A stretch of DNA of 32,226 bases from Streptomyces sp. ISL-43 (GCF_018614195.1 NZ_JAGGOT010000097.1:1-32226); one strand, 5' to 3'; shown: positions 1-8,097, counted from the stretch's first letter. Notes: generated by a model not told the origin, from the letters alone. A program made the numbers and translations.

Positions 1-16
1 TCACGGGTCAGTACAG

Positions 17-84
17 CTAGGGCCTGTGTGATGTCGTGATCAGTTGCTGGGTTCCGTCGCCTTCGTGGGGTGGAACACGGTGGA
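17..84 (+). mobile_element. solitary IS5-family end (remnant)
   Basis: After CTAG at 17-20, bases 21 to about 84 match the reverse complement of the right end of the IS at 1053-2121 (2121 back to about 2058) with only a few mismatches. Similarity stops near 84. This is the transposase-5' end of a related element that lay in the opposite orientation, and everything else of that copy is gone. Together with the element at 1053 it brackets the lectin gene. Confidence 0.8.
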
Positions 85-594
85 GGCCGCCGTACCAAGC
101 CGGTGCAACGCGCATGGCCCTGGCTTCGCCTGCGGCTGCTGCTCGCGCCAGGCCCGGAACTCCGCGCTAACGACCTCGTGCATGATTCGCGCTGACGCTG
201 GGCCAGCAGCTCCTCGGCGAAAGTACGGACTGCGCGGCGCAGCGCGGCAGGGACGGCCTGGATACGGCGCTCTCGGCGGGCACCGGCTCTCGCATTTTCT
301 GGCATCGGCCCGATCTCCATCCCGTACCGGCTTCCAGGTGCGCCTCCAGGCCGTTTCGGCCGGTTACCGGTTGCGGGACCGGCCGCAGGCTTCGATGGTG
401 GGAGAGGCCGCCGCACCATGATTCGGTGGCCCACCGGCAGGACGTCGACGCGGGCGCCGGAGTGTGGCCCCGACCGTCGGCCGACCGACTGGCTACGCGC
501 CGTTGGTGATCCGGTCGGCCACAGTGGCAGAAGCCCTGGAACGGGGCCGGCGGACCAGCCACCCTCTTCCTCACCTCCCTCGCAGGATCAAGAC
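85..594. other. 510 bp without a convincing gene
   Basis: Open frames here on both strands are rich in Arg, Pro and Ser, have no ribosome site and contain no domain I recognise. On the minus strand a 47-codon frame (183 down to 40) runs into the IS remnant and could be the broken end of a gene, but I cannot name it. The last about 50 bases before 595 are the leader of the lectin gene. No RNA gene or repeat was seen. Confidence 0.5.
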
Positions 595-606
595 AGGAGC
601 ACTCCC

Positions 607-1035
607 ATGCGCAAGAACGCTGGGACACGTCGTCTTCTGACGGCATCGACAGTTCTTGTAGCCGGAGGCGTCATGCTGTTGCCCGAAGCTGCGGTTGCGC
701 AGCCGGCAACGCACAGTACCCCGGCGCGGATATCGGGAACTTTCCAGCTCGTCAACGCGCAGACCGGCAAGTGCGCGACCGTCGCGGGCGGAGTCTCCAC
801 CGAAAACAACGTCCAGCTCGTCCAGTTCAACTGCGACTCGCACCCCTCGCGCCGCTGGCTCGTCACCAACTCGAACGGCACCTCCAACCAGATCGTCAAT
901 GTGCAGACCCGCAAGTGCGCGACCGTCGCAGGCGGGGTTTCCACCGAAAACAACGTCGAGCTCGTCCAGTTCAACTGCGACTCGCACCCTTCGCGCCGCT
1001 GGAACCTGCAGCGGGTCGGCGGGATAATCGACTGA
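607..1035 (+). CDS. small secreted ricin-type lectin-like protein, two repeats
   Basis: A predicted secreted protein of 142 residues. I chose the ATG at 607 because AGGAG lies at 595-599 and because it gives a clean signal peptide: MRKNAGTRR, a hydrophobic core with VLVAGGVMLL, and a probable cut after AVAQ. The mature part is two near-identical units of 48 residues, each with KCATVAGGVSTENNV, then QFNCDSHPSRRW. This matches the ricin B-type beta-trefoil pattern (a Cys-containing strand followed by a Q-x-W-like end). A full trefoil needs three units, so this one is short by a third and may trimerise, or may be a decayed or minimal form. The two units are about 90% identical in DNA (751 onward against 895 onward), which suggests recent tandem duplication. 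The gene ends 17 bases before an IS. Carbohydrate binding is inferred from the family. Confidence 0.75.
   Translation: MRKNAGTRRLLTASTVLVAGGVMLLPEAAVAQPATHSTPARISGTFQLVNAQTGKCATVAGGVSTENNVQLVQFNCDSHPSRRWLVTNSNGTSNQIVNVQTRKCATVAGGVSTENNVELVQFNCDSHPSRRWNLQRVGGIID
751..1005 (+). repeat. intragenic tandem duplication, 144-bp period
   Basis: The segment starting GTCAACGCGCAGACC at 751 recurs at 895 as GTCAATGTGCAGACC. About 110 bases of each unit align with roughly ten differences, several of them silent. Each unit encodes one lectin repeat of the gene at 607-1035. Confidence 0.8.
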
Positions 1036-1052
1036 AGCAGTGGTGGTACCAG

Positions 1053-2121
1053 GGCCTGTGTGATGTCGTGATCAGTTGGGGGCCTTCAGGAGGTCGTCGA
1101 TCCAGATCATTGCAGCGCGGAGGTGGAGGCCTGCGAGGTAGCTCTCGGGCGCCTTGTCGTATCGGGTGGCGATTCCTCACCAGGCCTTCAGTTTGTTGAT
1201 CAGGCGTTCGACGGTGTTCCGTTCCTTGTAGAGGTCGGCGTCATGGCTGACGGGCCGACCGCCTCGCGCGTCTTTCTTCTTCCGGTTGGCGGTCTGGTCC
1301 TTCTTCTCCGGGATGACTGCCTTGATGTTGCGTTTGCGCAGGTAGGTGCGGTTGCGCGCGATGAGCAGGCCTTGTCCGCGGCGACGGCTCCGGGCCGGGT
1401 GCGGGGCCGGCCGATGGGCAGGCGGACCCGCACTTTCTCGAGCACGGGGAAGAATTGCGGGCTGTCCGCAGCCTGCCCGGCGGTCAGGACGAACGCGAGC
1501 GGGCGGCATTTGCGGTCCGCAGCGAGATGGATCTTGCCGGTCAGTCCACCCGGGGACCTGCCGAGCAGGGCTTCCTTCAGGCGGAGCTTGCGCCGGCGCC
1601 GGACGCGTCGACGCTCGGCCTGTCCGTTCTGTTCCTTCGGTCCGCCCCCTTTTGTCGGGCCTCTTCCTGCTCACGCGCAGCCTCTTCCAGGGCCTCCACA
1701 AGGTCCTTGCCGACGAGCATCCCGGCGGCGTCGTGGTGGCGCGGACAGTCGTGGAATCCACGCTGACCAGCGACAAGTCCGTCTTCCCTGCGCGGGCCGC
1801 CTCGGCCATCACGCCTTCCAGCAGAGCGGTGAAGACGCCAGCGTCCCGCCAGACGCGGAAGCGTCCATAAACGCTGGCCCGGGGGCCGAACTCGGAAGGC
1901 ATCTCCCGCCACTGGGCGCTGGACCGGAACCGCCAGATCAGCCTTCGAACTGTTCACGCAGCCGCTCCGGGTACGGACCGAACCTGCCGATCGGAAGGTA
2001 GGCCTCGATGAACTTCCACTGACCATCGGTGAGTTGCCTGCGTGTCACGACCAATGTCCTACCGGGTTCCACCCCACGAAGGCGGCGGAACCCAGCAAGT
2101 GATCACGACATCACACAGGCT
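1053..2121 (-). mobile_element. IS5-family insertion sequence, inactive
   Basis: An element of about 1069 bp bounded by inverted repeats. The left end reads GGCCTGTGTGATGTCGTGAT from 1053, and the right end, read inward from 2121, is AGCCTGTGTGATGTCGTGAT, so only the first base differs over the first 22 or so. The flanks are CCAG (1049-1052) and CTAG (2122-2125), possibly a decayed CTAG target duplication. One transposase frame on the minus strand fills the interior, and its stop codon lies inside the left repeat. Size, ends and transposase type fit the IS5 family (IS427-like group); the group is my inference. Confidence 0.85.
1072..2048 (-). pseudogene. IS5-family transposase, four frameshifts and one stop
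   Basis: DDE transposase of the IS above. The likely start is the GTG at 2048 (VTRRQLTDGQWKFIEAYLP). Following the protein through the DNA shows single-base losses near 1940 (after REQFEG), 1739 (between TTVRA and HHDAAGM), 1648 (in a run of C on the + strand) and 1355 (before RNRTYLRKRNIKA), and a TGA at 1177-1179 in place of Arg after KLKAW. The protein would otherwise run on through RYDKAPESYLAGLHLRAA to the stop at 1072-1074. Recognisable IS5 segments include SVDSTTVRAHHDA, the first catalytic Asp region, and KERNTVERLINKLK, the late Glu region. IS427-group elements can use one programmed frameshift, but four plus a stop cannot be functional unless some are sequencing errors. Confidence 0.85.
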
Positions 2122-2539
2122 CTAGTGCCGGGGCCGGGAAGGTTTGCCGGGTCGCGGTGTTCGGTGCGGTGCAACGCAAGGCGGAGGGCAGCGGCTCGTA
2201 CTGGACGTACTTTCGTGGTCGGACGACGCGGCGAGGTGCCGTGCCCGGCGCCCCGACCCGGTAGACCTTCAAGGAGCGCCGGCCACACTGACCTGCGAGG
2301 AGATCCCGCTGCCGATAGGAGGCAGCGCGGCACTCTCCTCCCCCCACAGCTGAGCCGGCCATACGCGGAACGATCGCCGCCCCCTCGGCCAGGGCCGTGG
2401 GCGCCAGCGCGGCCCCGCTCAGGAGCAACGCCGCAAGCGCGACCACAACACGGGCCGCCGAACCACGGGCGGCGCCGCTAGGAGCTGAACAGAGTTTCCG
2501 CTCGTCAGCACCTCACGCCTCCCCTTCCCGGCCCTCGGG
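2122..2539. other. 418 bp without a firm gene; possible IS-cut secreted ORF
   Basis: A minus-strand frame from GTG at 2446 begins like a signal peptide (VALAALLLSGAALAPTALA) and runs to 2111, inside the right IS repeat. It has no ribosome site and its tail after residue 30 resembles nothing I know. It may be a small secreted protein whose 3' end was removed by the IS insertion, or chance. No terminator, RNA gene or repeat is evident. Confidence 0.3.
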
Positions 2540-2806
2540 TCAGGCCCCAGGGCCGCGACCGATCTCGCCAGCGGCGTGGCGCAGCACTTCCTCCGACGCG
2601 GGGACCGGAGGCGGGCCCGGGTCGGCGGGCCGGACGGGTGCTGTGGCCCTGCCCCCGGTGAGCACCGCAATCAGCAGACTTACGGACATCAGGGCAGATC
2701 CCGCTCGGTCGTAGTCGTAGTGGCCCGCCCACAATCCGGCCGCCGCCACCGGGGCGCCGACCATGAGGCCGTTCAGGACGGTCCGTTCCCTGCTTCTCAA
2801 AGCCAT
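2540..2806 (-). CDS. small two-helix membrane protein, unknown
   Basis: 88 residues. The ATG at 2806 is preceded by GGAAGGAC about 9 bases upstream. Two hydrophobic stretches are visible, at about residues 11-28 (LNGLMVGAPVAAAGLWAG) and about 38-52 (SALMSVSLLIAVLTG), joined by a short polar HYDYDR loop. The tail after residue 55 is rich in Pro, Ala and Arg and likely cytoplasmic. I do not recognise the family. The overlapping frame 2505-2855 gives a low-hydrophobicity, unnatural product. No partner gene is adjacent: the IS lies downstream and a gene fragment upstream. Confidence 0.5.
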   Translation of the reverse strand: MALRSRERTVLNGLMVGAPVAAAGLWAGHYDYDRAGSALMSVSLLIAVLTGGRATAPVRPADPGPPPVPASEEVLRHAAGEIGRGPGA

Positions 2807-2968
2807 CCGTGCGTCCTTCCCAGACGTCTGCCGGTGTCAGTAACCAGCTTCCCACCGGGAGGTGGCGGCCAGGCGTCCCCTGGGAGTGAATTCGCGGCGG
2901 TGACCGTACGCCCCGTCACCGCCTGTGCCCCGCCCCCTTGGTAGGCGCAGCGGCCCTTCGGTGGGCGG

Positions 2969-3382
2969 CTACCGTCGTCTCGGCCGGGGCCGCCTGTCCG
3001 GGCTGCCCCGGCAGTGGTGGTCGAGCGGGAGCGGGCCGCGCCCGGGGAGACTCTCACCCGGGAGGCGGGCGATGGTGCTGACGCCGCCGCAGTCCCTCAT
3101 CTCCGCGATGGCACGCCGGTCGTCGGGGATCGCCCACAGGGACAGGGTGTACACCACGGTGTCGAAGGAGGCGTCCGGGAACGGCAGAGCCTGTGCGTCG
3201 CCTTCCCGCAGGTCCCCGGCGCGGCCCAGCCCTTCGGCGCGGCGGCGGGCGAGGGCCGGCGTCTGTGGACTCCACTCGATGCCGGTCGGATGGACACCCG
3301 GAGGGTAGAGGTGAAGGTTCAGGCCGGTGCCGATGGCGGCCTCCAACACCTCGCCGCCGGCCTGGGAGCAGACCCAGGTCGG
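2969..3382 (-). pseudogene. class I SAM-dependent methyltransferase fragment
   Basis: The minus-strand frame shows the core of a UbiE/COQ5-type methyltransferase: motif I (EVLEAAIGTGLNL), the acidic ribose-binding strand (PTGIEWSP), and the motif II/III region (GDAQALPFPDASFDTVV, then SLWAIPDD). Similarity starts abruptly near 3382 with WVCSQAGG, without the normal N-terminal 20-30 residues and with no start codon in frame. It stops near 3095 after AEMR, where the family continues with a Leu-Arg-Pro-Gly-Gly strand. The remainder to the stop at 2969 looks random. Both ends are therefore lost, leaving about 95 family-like residues. It is unlikely to be functional. Confidence 0.7.
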
Positions 3383-3508
3383 CCCGGCCGTGCCTTGTAG
3401 TCGCGACCGCCAGGCCGTGACCGAAACATCTGTGATGTCGACCGATAGGTGGCCAGGGCGATCGATAATTGGCCGGCGACCTTCCTGCACGATGGAGAGG
3501 AACCCTTG

Positions 3509-4120
3509 ATGACCACACCGCGGGACTTGTTGATCGTTGCCATGGACACGGGGTCCAGTCGCCCTGTCGAACAGGGTGACCTGTCGCTTGCGCTCGCAGG
3601 GGCCGAGGTGATCGACCTTCTCGCCGCCCAGGCCATCAGGCTGGACGGGGATCACATCGTGCCGGGCTACCAGCCGGCACTGGCTGATCACCTGTTGGAC
3701 GAGGCGGCCGCGTCGCTCGTTCGGGAGGCGCCTTACGAGTCGGTCACTGACTGGCTGTGGCGCAGAGGCCGCGGCCTGTCCGCGGCCTACCAGGCCGCGC
3801 TTGAGGCGGAAGGGCAGCTCATCCGGCAGCGCCGCCGCGGGATCTCCTTCCGGGCCGGTCAGCTGGTGCTGGTCGATTCGCCCACCCGCCGCCAGGCTGC
3901 GGACCGCTGGGCATCGGATGAACCCGTCCTCGTCACCCTTGCGGAGGCCGTAGGGGTCCGCGGCAAGCGGACCGGAGACTCTCCGGACGTGACCGACGAC
4001 GCGGTCGCGACAGTGCTGGCCGCCGTCAACGACGCGTTGGTGGAGCTGGCGGCCGTACGGCAACGCCGAGCCATCGAGGACGCCGCCTTCGACAACATCT
4101 GGCGAGGCGGCGCCGGATGA
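3509..4120 (+). CDS. GPP34 (GOLPH3/Vps74-like) family protein
   Basis: 203 residues, soluble, mostly helical. The ATG at 3509 follows GGAGAGGA at 3494-3501. The N-terminus (TTPRDLLIVAMD) and the Ala/Leu-rich helix LSLALAGAEVIDLLAA match the GPP34 family. Eukaryotic members (GOLPH3, Vps74) bind phosphatidylinositol-4-phosphate on Golgi membranes. The bacterial members are common in actinomycetes and their role is not settled, with a link to membranes or vesicles usually assumed. Length fits the family (about 200-230). It seems monocistronic: a methyltransferase fragment lies upstream on the other strand, and downstream a strong hairpin (4189-4217) separates it from the convergent MFS gene. A weak -10-like GATAAT sits at 3464-3469. 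Confidence 0.8.
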   Translation: MTTPRDLLIVAMDTGSSRPVEQGDLSLALAGAEVIDLLAAQAIRLDGDHIVPGYQPALADHLLDEAAASLVREAPYESVTDWLWRRGRGLSAAYQAALEAEGQLIRQRRRGISFRAGQLVLVDSPTRRQAADRWASDEPVLVTLAEAVGVRGKRTGDSPDVTDDAVATVLAAVNDALVELAAVRQRRAIEDAAFDNIWRGGAG

Positions 4121-4188
4121 CGACGGAGCGCCCGCAGCCGTTCCGTGCGGGGGGGGTGTCCGGGTCCGGCCTCGGACACCCACCAGCG

Positions 4189-4217
4189 CGGGCCGCCACC
4201 GATGTGGTGGCGGCCCG
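4189..4217. terminator. bidirectional terminator hairpin
   Basis: CGGGCCGCCACC (4189-4200), a five-base loop, then GGTGGCGGCCCG (4206-4217): a perfect 12-bp stem between the convergent GPP34 and MFS genes. A smaller GTGTCCG/CGGACAC hairpin lies just before it at 4156-4179. There is no T run, as is usual in Streptomyces. Confidence 0.8.
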
Positions 4218-4293
4218 TGACCGCGCCGATGACGGCAGCTGGGGGATTTTTGCGGCGCCGCAGCCCGGTCGGGGTGACGGCCGTGGCGGCCTG

Positions 4294-5571
4294 TCAGCTG
4301 CGGCTCGATGCCGGTGTCGGCTCGGGGGGAGGCGCTGCCGCGCGGCGGAGGAACAGCAGCGGGGTCGCCAGCAGGAGCACGCCGGCCAGGCCGATGGCCG
4401 TACGCGGGCCGAGGAGGGCGCCCAGTACGCCCCAGACGGCGGTCAGGAGCGCGGTCGAGGCCTTGGTCGTCACCGCCCAGGCGGACAGCGTTCGGGTGAT
4501 CCGGTCGGTCGGGGTGCGCTCGAGGCGGAAGGTGGCGTGGACGGGGTTGAAGACCCCGCAGCAGAAGATGAGTCCGAGCTCGACGCCCATCACCAGCAGC
4601 AGCCCTGCGGTGCCCGGCCCCAGGAAGGCCAAGCCGACGGGCCAGATCGCGCGCAGCACACCGGCCACGACCAGGACCTGGTGCTGTCCGAACCGGGTGA
4701 CGAGTGGTCGGGCCAGCCGCGATCCGAGCAGCCCGCCGATCGAGGGCGCGGCGAAGGCGAGGCCGTACTGCCACGGTGCGAACCCGAGTGGGCCGAGCAT
4801 CAGGACGGCCAGGAGCGGCTGGGTGGCCATCACCAGGCCGTTGACCAAAGCGGTGTTGAAGAACAGCGGACGCAGCGTCACGTCGGCGAGGATGTAGCGC
4901 CAACCGTCGAACAGGTCCCCGGCCCGCATGCGCGCGGCCTCCCGGCGCTCGGGCGGCGGCTCGTGCCCGCCCATCGCGCGGATGCCCAGGGCCGAGAGCA
5001 GATGGCTGGCCGCGTCGGCCACCACCGTCGCCACCGGGCCCAGGAGCCCGATCGCCATCCCGCCCAGCGGCGGCCCGATGATGGTGGTCGTCCAGGTCGT
5101 GGACTCGAACCGGGCGTTGGCGACGAGCAGGTCCTCGGCCGGCAGCAGCGTCTTCAGGTAGGCGCCGGAGGCGGCGCGGAAGGTGATGTCGGCCGCCGCG
5201 ACGACGACAGAGACGAGCAGGAGCTGAAGGAAGGTGAGCGCGCGGAGCGCGAACGCGGCGGGGATCGTCAGCAGCGCCGCGAACCGCACCAGGTCCATCG
5301 CGATCAGCACCGGCCGCTTGTGGCGGAACTCCACCCACGGACCGAGCGGCACCGCCACGGCCGCGCCCACCACAGCCCCCACGGAGGAGAGCACGGCGAC
5401 CTCGGCCGGCCCGGCGTGCAGCACCTGGATGGCGATCAGCGGGAACGCGCCGAAAGCGAGCCACGTACCGAGCGCGCTGGTCCCGTACGCTCCCCAGAGA
5501 TACCCGAAATCCCGCCCCAGCCGACGTCCGTGCAGGTGTCCCAGCCGGCGCCCGCTCCTCATGCCCACCAC
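4294..5571 (-). CDS. MFS transporter (MFS_3/macrolide-efflux-like)
   Basis: 425 residues of a 12-helix major facilitator superfamily protein in the cytoplasmic membrane. It has hydrophobic segments throughout, beginning near residue 22 (DFGYLWGAYGTSALGTWLAFGAFPLI, given here only to mark the helix), and the loop after helix 2 reads PLGPWVEFRHKRP, the MFS motif A region. The RFESTTWTTTIIGPPLGG segment is typical of the transmembrane-secretion-effector branch that includes macrolide exporters. The substrate is unknown. The gene is divergent from a LysR regulator with 125 bp between starts, so regulation by that protein is likely. It ends towards the terminator at 4189-4217. The C-terminus is a short Pro-rich tail. 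Confidence 0.85.
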   Translation of the reverse strand: MVGMRSGRRLGHLHGRRLGRDFGYLWGAYGTSALGTWLAFGAFPLIAIQVLHAGPAEVAVLSSVGAVVGAAVAVPLGPWVEFRHKRPVLIAMDLVRFAALLTIPAAFALRALTFLQLLLVSVVVAAADITFRAASGAYLKTLLPAEDLLVANARFESTTWTTTIIGPPLGGMAIGLLGPVATVVADAASHLLSALGIRAMGGHEPPPERREAARMRAGDLFDGWRYILADVTLRPLFFNTALVNGLVMATQPLLAVLMLGPLGFAPWQYGLAFAAPSIGGLLGSRLARPLVTRFGQHQVLVVAGVLRAIWPVGLAFLGPGTAGLLLVMGVELGLIFCCGVFNPVHATFRLERTPTDRITRTLSAWAVTTKASTALLTAVWGVLGALLGPRTAIGLAGVLLLATPLLFLRRAAAPPPEPTPASSRS

Positions 5572-5664
5572 CCCTCGCCGCTCACCCGCACAACCGATCC
5601 GCGATCAGAAGCATCAAAGCGAGCGCCCTACCGGCGGGTCAAACAACCGCGGGACCACCCGGCC

Positions 5665-5690
5665 ACAACCATCGGTTGTACCCATAGAGT
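5665..5690 (+). promoter_or_regulatory. LysR-type operator dyad and leaderless promoter
   Basis: ACAACC-ATC-GGTTGT at 5665-5679 is a perfect dyad with 6-bp arms in the divergent MFS/LysR gap. Directly after it, TAGAGT (5685-5690) is a -10-like hexamer seven bases before the ATG at 5697, and there is no ribosome site, so the lysR transcript probably starts at its own ATG. The dyad would overlap the spacer of that promoter, a common place for autorepression. Confidence 0.55.
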
Positions 5691-5696
5691 GTCGAC

Positions 5697-6632
5697 ATGG
5701 ACCTCGACACCGTCCGGACCTTCGTCGCCGCCGCCGACGCGGGGCAGTTCCAGGAGGCCGCCGCCGAGCTGGCGGTCACCCAGCAGGCCGTCTCCAAACG
5801 CATCGCCGCGCTGGAGCGCAAACTCGGCGTGCGGCTGTTCACCCGCACCGCGCGCGGCGCCGAGCTCACCATCGACGGGCAGGCGTTCCTGCCACACGCG
5901 CGCGAGCTGCTGCGCGTGGCCGAGCGCGCGGTCGCGTCCGTGCACACCGGCCGCCGTCCGCTACGCGTCGACGTGATCGCCTCGCGCAGCGCGCAGTCGG
6001 GCCTGATGCGCGACTTCCACCACGCATACCCCGAGATCGAGCTCGACGTGGTGATGCTGTTCGACATCGAGACGGCCGTCGCCGCCATCCGGTCCGGCGC
6101 GATCGACGCGTCCTTCCGCGCCGTCACCGCGCCCGGCCGGCCCCTTCCCACGGACATCGAGTCCATCCGAGTGCTCGACGAGCCGCTCCAGCTCCTCACC
6201 GGCCCCGCCCACGCGCTGGCGGGCGCCCGGTCGGTACCCCTCGCTCAGCTCGCCGGGCACCGGATCTGGATGCCCGGCCTCGTCCCCGGGACCGAGTGGA
6301 CCGCCTATTACGACGACCTCGTCGCCGAGTTCGGCCTCACCATCGAGGCGACCGGCCCCAACCTCGGCTCCGACGCGCTCCTCGACACCATCGCCGACAC
6401 CCCGGCCCTGGCCACCTTCATGGGCGGGCAGACCCGCCTCGTCTGGCCCGCCGGCCACGGCCTGCGCCGCATCCCGGTGACCGACCCGACGCCCGTCTAC
6501 CCGCACTCGCTCCTCTGGCACCGCGACAACCCCCACCCAGCGCTGACCACCCTCCGCGCCCACCTCGCCGCCACAGCCACCGGCCACGACACCGCCGGAA
6601 CCTGGGCGCCGAGCTGGGTGATTCCGCGCTGA
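5697..6632 (+). CDS. LysR-family transcriptional regulator
   Basis: 311 residues. Residues 1-60 form the LysR winged helix-turn-helix (MDLDTVRTFVAAADAGQFQEA, then AVTQQAVSKRIAALERKLG and RLFTRTARGAELT). Residues about 88-300 are the periplasmic-binding-like effector domain, starting LRVDVIASR. The gene starts at the first ATG after a -10-like TAGAGT and lacks a ribosome site, so it is probably leaderless. It is divergent from the MFS exporter and presumably controls it and itself through the dyad at 5665-5679; the inducer is unknown. The VTAPGRPLP and WMPGLVPGTEW segments lie in the effector domain. Confidence 0.9.
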   Translation: MDLDTVRTFVAAADAGQFQEAAAELAVTQQAVSKRIAALERKLGVRLFTRTARGAELTIDGQAFLPHARELLRVAERAVASVHTGRRPLRVDVIASRSAQSGLMRDFHHAYPEIELDVVMLFDIETAVAAIRSGAIDASFRAVTAPGRPLPTDIESIRVLDEPLQLLTGPAHALAGARSVPLAQLAGHRIWMPGLVPGTEWTAYYDDLVAEFGLTIEATGPNLGSDALLDTIADTPALATFMGGQTRLVWPAGHGLRRIPVTDPTPVYPHSLLWHRDNPHPALTTLRAHLAATATGHDTAGTWAPSWVIPR

Positions 6633-6697
6633 ACACCGCCCCGTCTTCGAGCATCGTGGCCGGTTCGACGGACGGTGACGGCGGGTGAGCCGGCTTA

Positions 6698-7082
6698 GAT
6701 CGACCGGCAAATGGATCACTTGAGGCGTCGGGTGGTGGGGCGGTTGTCCCAGCGGTAGCGGTTGGTCGCGCGTCGGATGAGCACGCGGAGCGTGACGAGT
6801 GCGGCGGCGAGGTGGAGGTAGAAGTCCACAACCCTGCTGTTCTTCTCAGTGCGGCGTCGGAGCTTGCCGTAACCGTTCATCCAGGAGTGCGCGCGTTCGA
6901 CCCCCCAGCGCTTGCCGGCCTGGCTCGGGGCCGGGATGCCCTTGCGGGCGATCTCGGCGGTGAATCCCAACTCGGCTATCAGGGCACGGGACGTGGCGCT
7001 GTCGTAGCCGCGGTCCAGGTTGACGTTGACCCTGTCGGGCATGGCGCGCCGGCCCGGGTGAGTCGTCGGGACCATCGTCCAG
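6698..7082 (-). mobile_element. IS5-family copy A, 5'-truncated
   Basis: The outer end reads GATCGACCGGCAAATGG from 6698 and is preceded by TTA (6695-6697). The element carries only the 3' part of its transposase and stops where the AraC gene ends, near 7082. Bases 6700-6800 recur almost unchanged at 8829-8921 (copy B). The TNA-type target and the transposase sequence fit the IS5 family. Confidence 0.75.
6716..7075 (-). pseudogene. IS5-family transposase C-terminal fragment
   Basis: About 119 codons are open, and family similarity covers roughly the last 108: PDRVNVNLDRGYDS (the DDE middle Asp region, with the typical RGYDS), then ERAHSWMNGYGKLRRRTE (the catalytic Glu helix) and a tail with LRVLIRRATNRYRW ending RRLK. 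The N-terminal half, including the first catalytic Asp, is missing because the element is cut near 7082. It has no start or ribosome site of its own and is non-functional. Confidence 0.85.
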
Positions 7083-7087
7083 GGTGA

Positions 7088-8008
7088 TCAGGCCCGCGCC
7101 TCGCGCCGGTAGGCCCCCGGCGGCGTCCCGAAGTGACGCTTGAAAGCCTTGGCGAACGCGAGCTCCGACGTGTACCCGGTGTTCGCCGCGACGGTACTCA
7201 ACGAGAGGTCACCGTCCCTCAGGAGCCGCCCGGCCGTCGTCATGCGCCACGTCGTCAGGTAGCTCAACGGCGGATCGCCGACGACGGCGGTGAACCGCCG
7301 CGCGAACGCCGCCCGCGACAATCCCGCTCTGCCGCCAAGGGATTCGACGGTCCACGGATGCCCGGGATCCTCGTGGATCGCATGCAGCGCCGGCGCGATC
7401 ACCGGATCGGTGAGAGCTGCGGCCCAGCCCCCGGCGCGCTCGCGCGACTGCTCGTCGTACCAGCACCGCAATATATAGACGAGAAGCAAGTCCATCAGTG
7501 ACCTGACGACGGCGTCGGATCCGGGACGCGGGGCGTTCATCTCGACGCAGAGCTGATCGACCGTCGCCCGCAACGCCGGATGACGCCCCGGGCGCGCGGG
7601 AAGATGGATGACCTCCGGAAGTTCGCGCAGCAGCGGATGCCGGTGGTCCACATCAAGTTTGTACGCGCCGCACAGCAGACGGGTCCGCGCACCGACGCCG
7701 TCGGCGACGAGGTAGCCGATCGGCGAACCCGCGTTGACCGGCACCGGATCGAAGTCCACGACCGGGCTCGACAGCGAGTCGGTCAGGACGTGGCCGCTGC
7801 TCCGACGCAGGAAGACCACGTCGCCCGCGCCGAGCTCGATCGGGTCCCCGGCCAGCGGCACGAGCAGGCACCGGCCCTCCCCGACCACATGGAATGCGGC
7901 TCCTACGATGGCCTGGACGCGGAAGCCCCACGGCCCGCGCGCCTCGGTGCAGACGGCGCTCGGACGTCCCGTTCTCAGCGCGGCCAGGGTGTCACTGAGG
8001 ATGTCCAC
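7088..8008 (-). CDS. AraC-family regulator with cupin sensor domain
   Basis: About 307 residues from the GTG at 8008 (VDILSDTLAALRTGRP). The open frame extends to 8110, but I prefer 8008 because the family begins here and because TATAGT, a strong -10, lies seven bases upstream (8020-8015), implying a leaderless mRNA. Residues about 20-180 are an AraC_binding/cupin domain of the Cupin_6 type (LLVPLAGDPIELGAGDVVFL). The last 100 residues hold two helix-turn-helices (WTVESLGGRAGLSRAAFARRF and the second ending FAKAFKRHFGTPPGAYRR). It is divergent from the SDR-like gene and probably regulates it. The pair sits between two IS copies, and the stop codon is only a few bases from copy A. Confidence 0.9.
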   Translation of the reverse strand: MDILSDTLAALRTGRPSAVCTEARGPWGFRVQAIVGAAFHVVGEGRCLLVPLAGDPIELGAGDVVFLRRSSGHVLTDSLSSPVVDFDPVPVNAGSPIGYLVADGVGARTRLLCGAYKLDVDHRHPLLRELPEVIHLPARPGRHPALRATVDQLCVEMNAPRPGSDAVVRSLMDLLLVYILRCWYDEQSRERAGGWAAALTDPVIAPALHAIHEDPGHPWTVESLGGRAGLSRAAFARRFTAVVGDPPLSYLTTWRMTTAGRLLRDGDLSLSTVAANTGYTSELAFAKAFKRHFGTPPGAYRREARA

Positions 8009-8014
8009 AACGCG

Positions 8015-8097
8015 ACTATAGCGCCGGGGAATCGAGACGATCGGACAGTGGATCGAGATCCTTAGCCATTCATCGTCTCGCGACACCGACGTAGCTT
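8015..8097. promoter_or_regulatory. divergent leaderless promoters araC-type/SDR
   Basis: On the minus strand TATAGT (8020-8015) precedes GTG 8008 by about seven bases. On the plus strand TAGCTT (8092-8097) precedes ATG 8104 by six bases. Neither gene has a ribosome site, so both transcripts probably start at the start codon. The intervening bases are the likely binding region of the AraC protein. The -35 boxes are weak. Confidence 0.5.

Noticed and set aside
1053..2121. Programmed frameshift transposase as in IS427-like elements
   Set aside because: One slip could be programmed, but four shifts and an in-frame TGA cannot.
2969..5464. 831-codon minus-strand frame
   Set aside because: Only its last about 95 codons resemble a protein (methyltransferase fragment). 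The rest is an out-of-frame shadow of the GPP34 and MFS genes, rich in Arg, Pro and Gly.
4117..5976. 619-codon plus-strand frame
   Set aside because: Antisense to the MFS gene and then out of frame with LysR; composition is unnatural (Gly, Arg, Gln, Glu) and no domain is seen.
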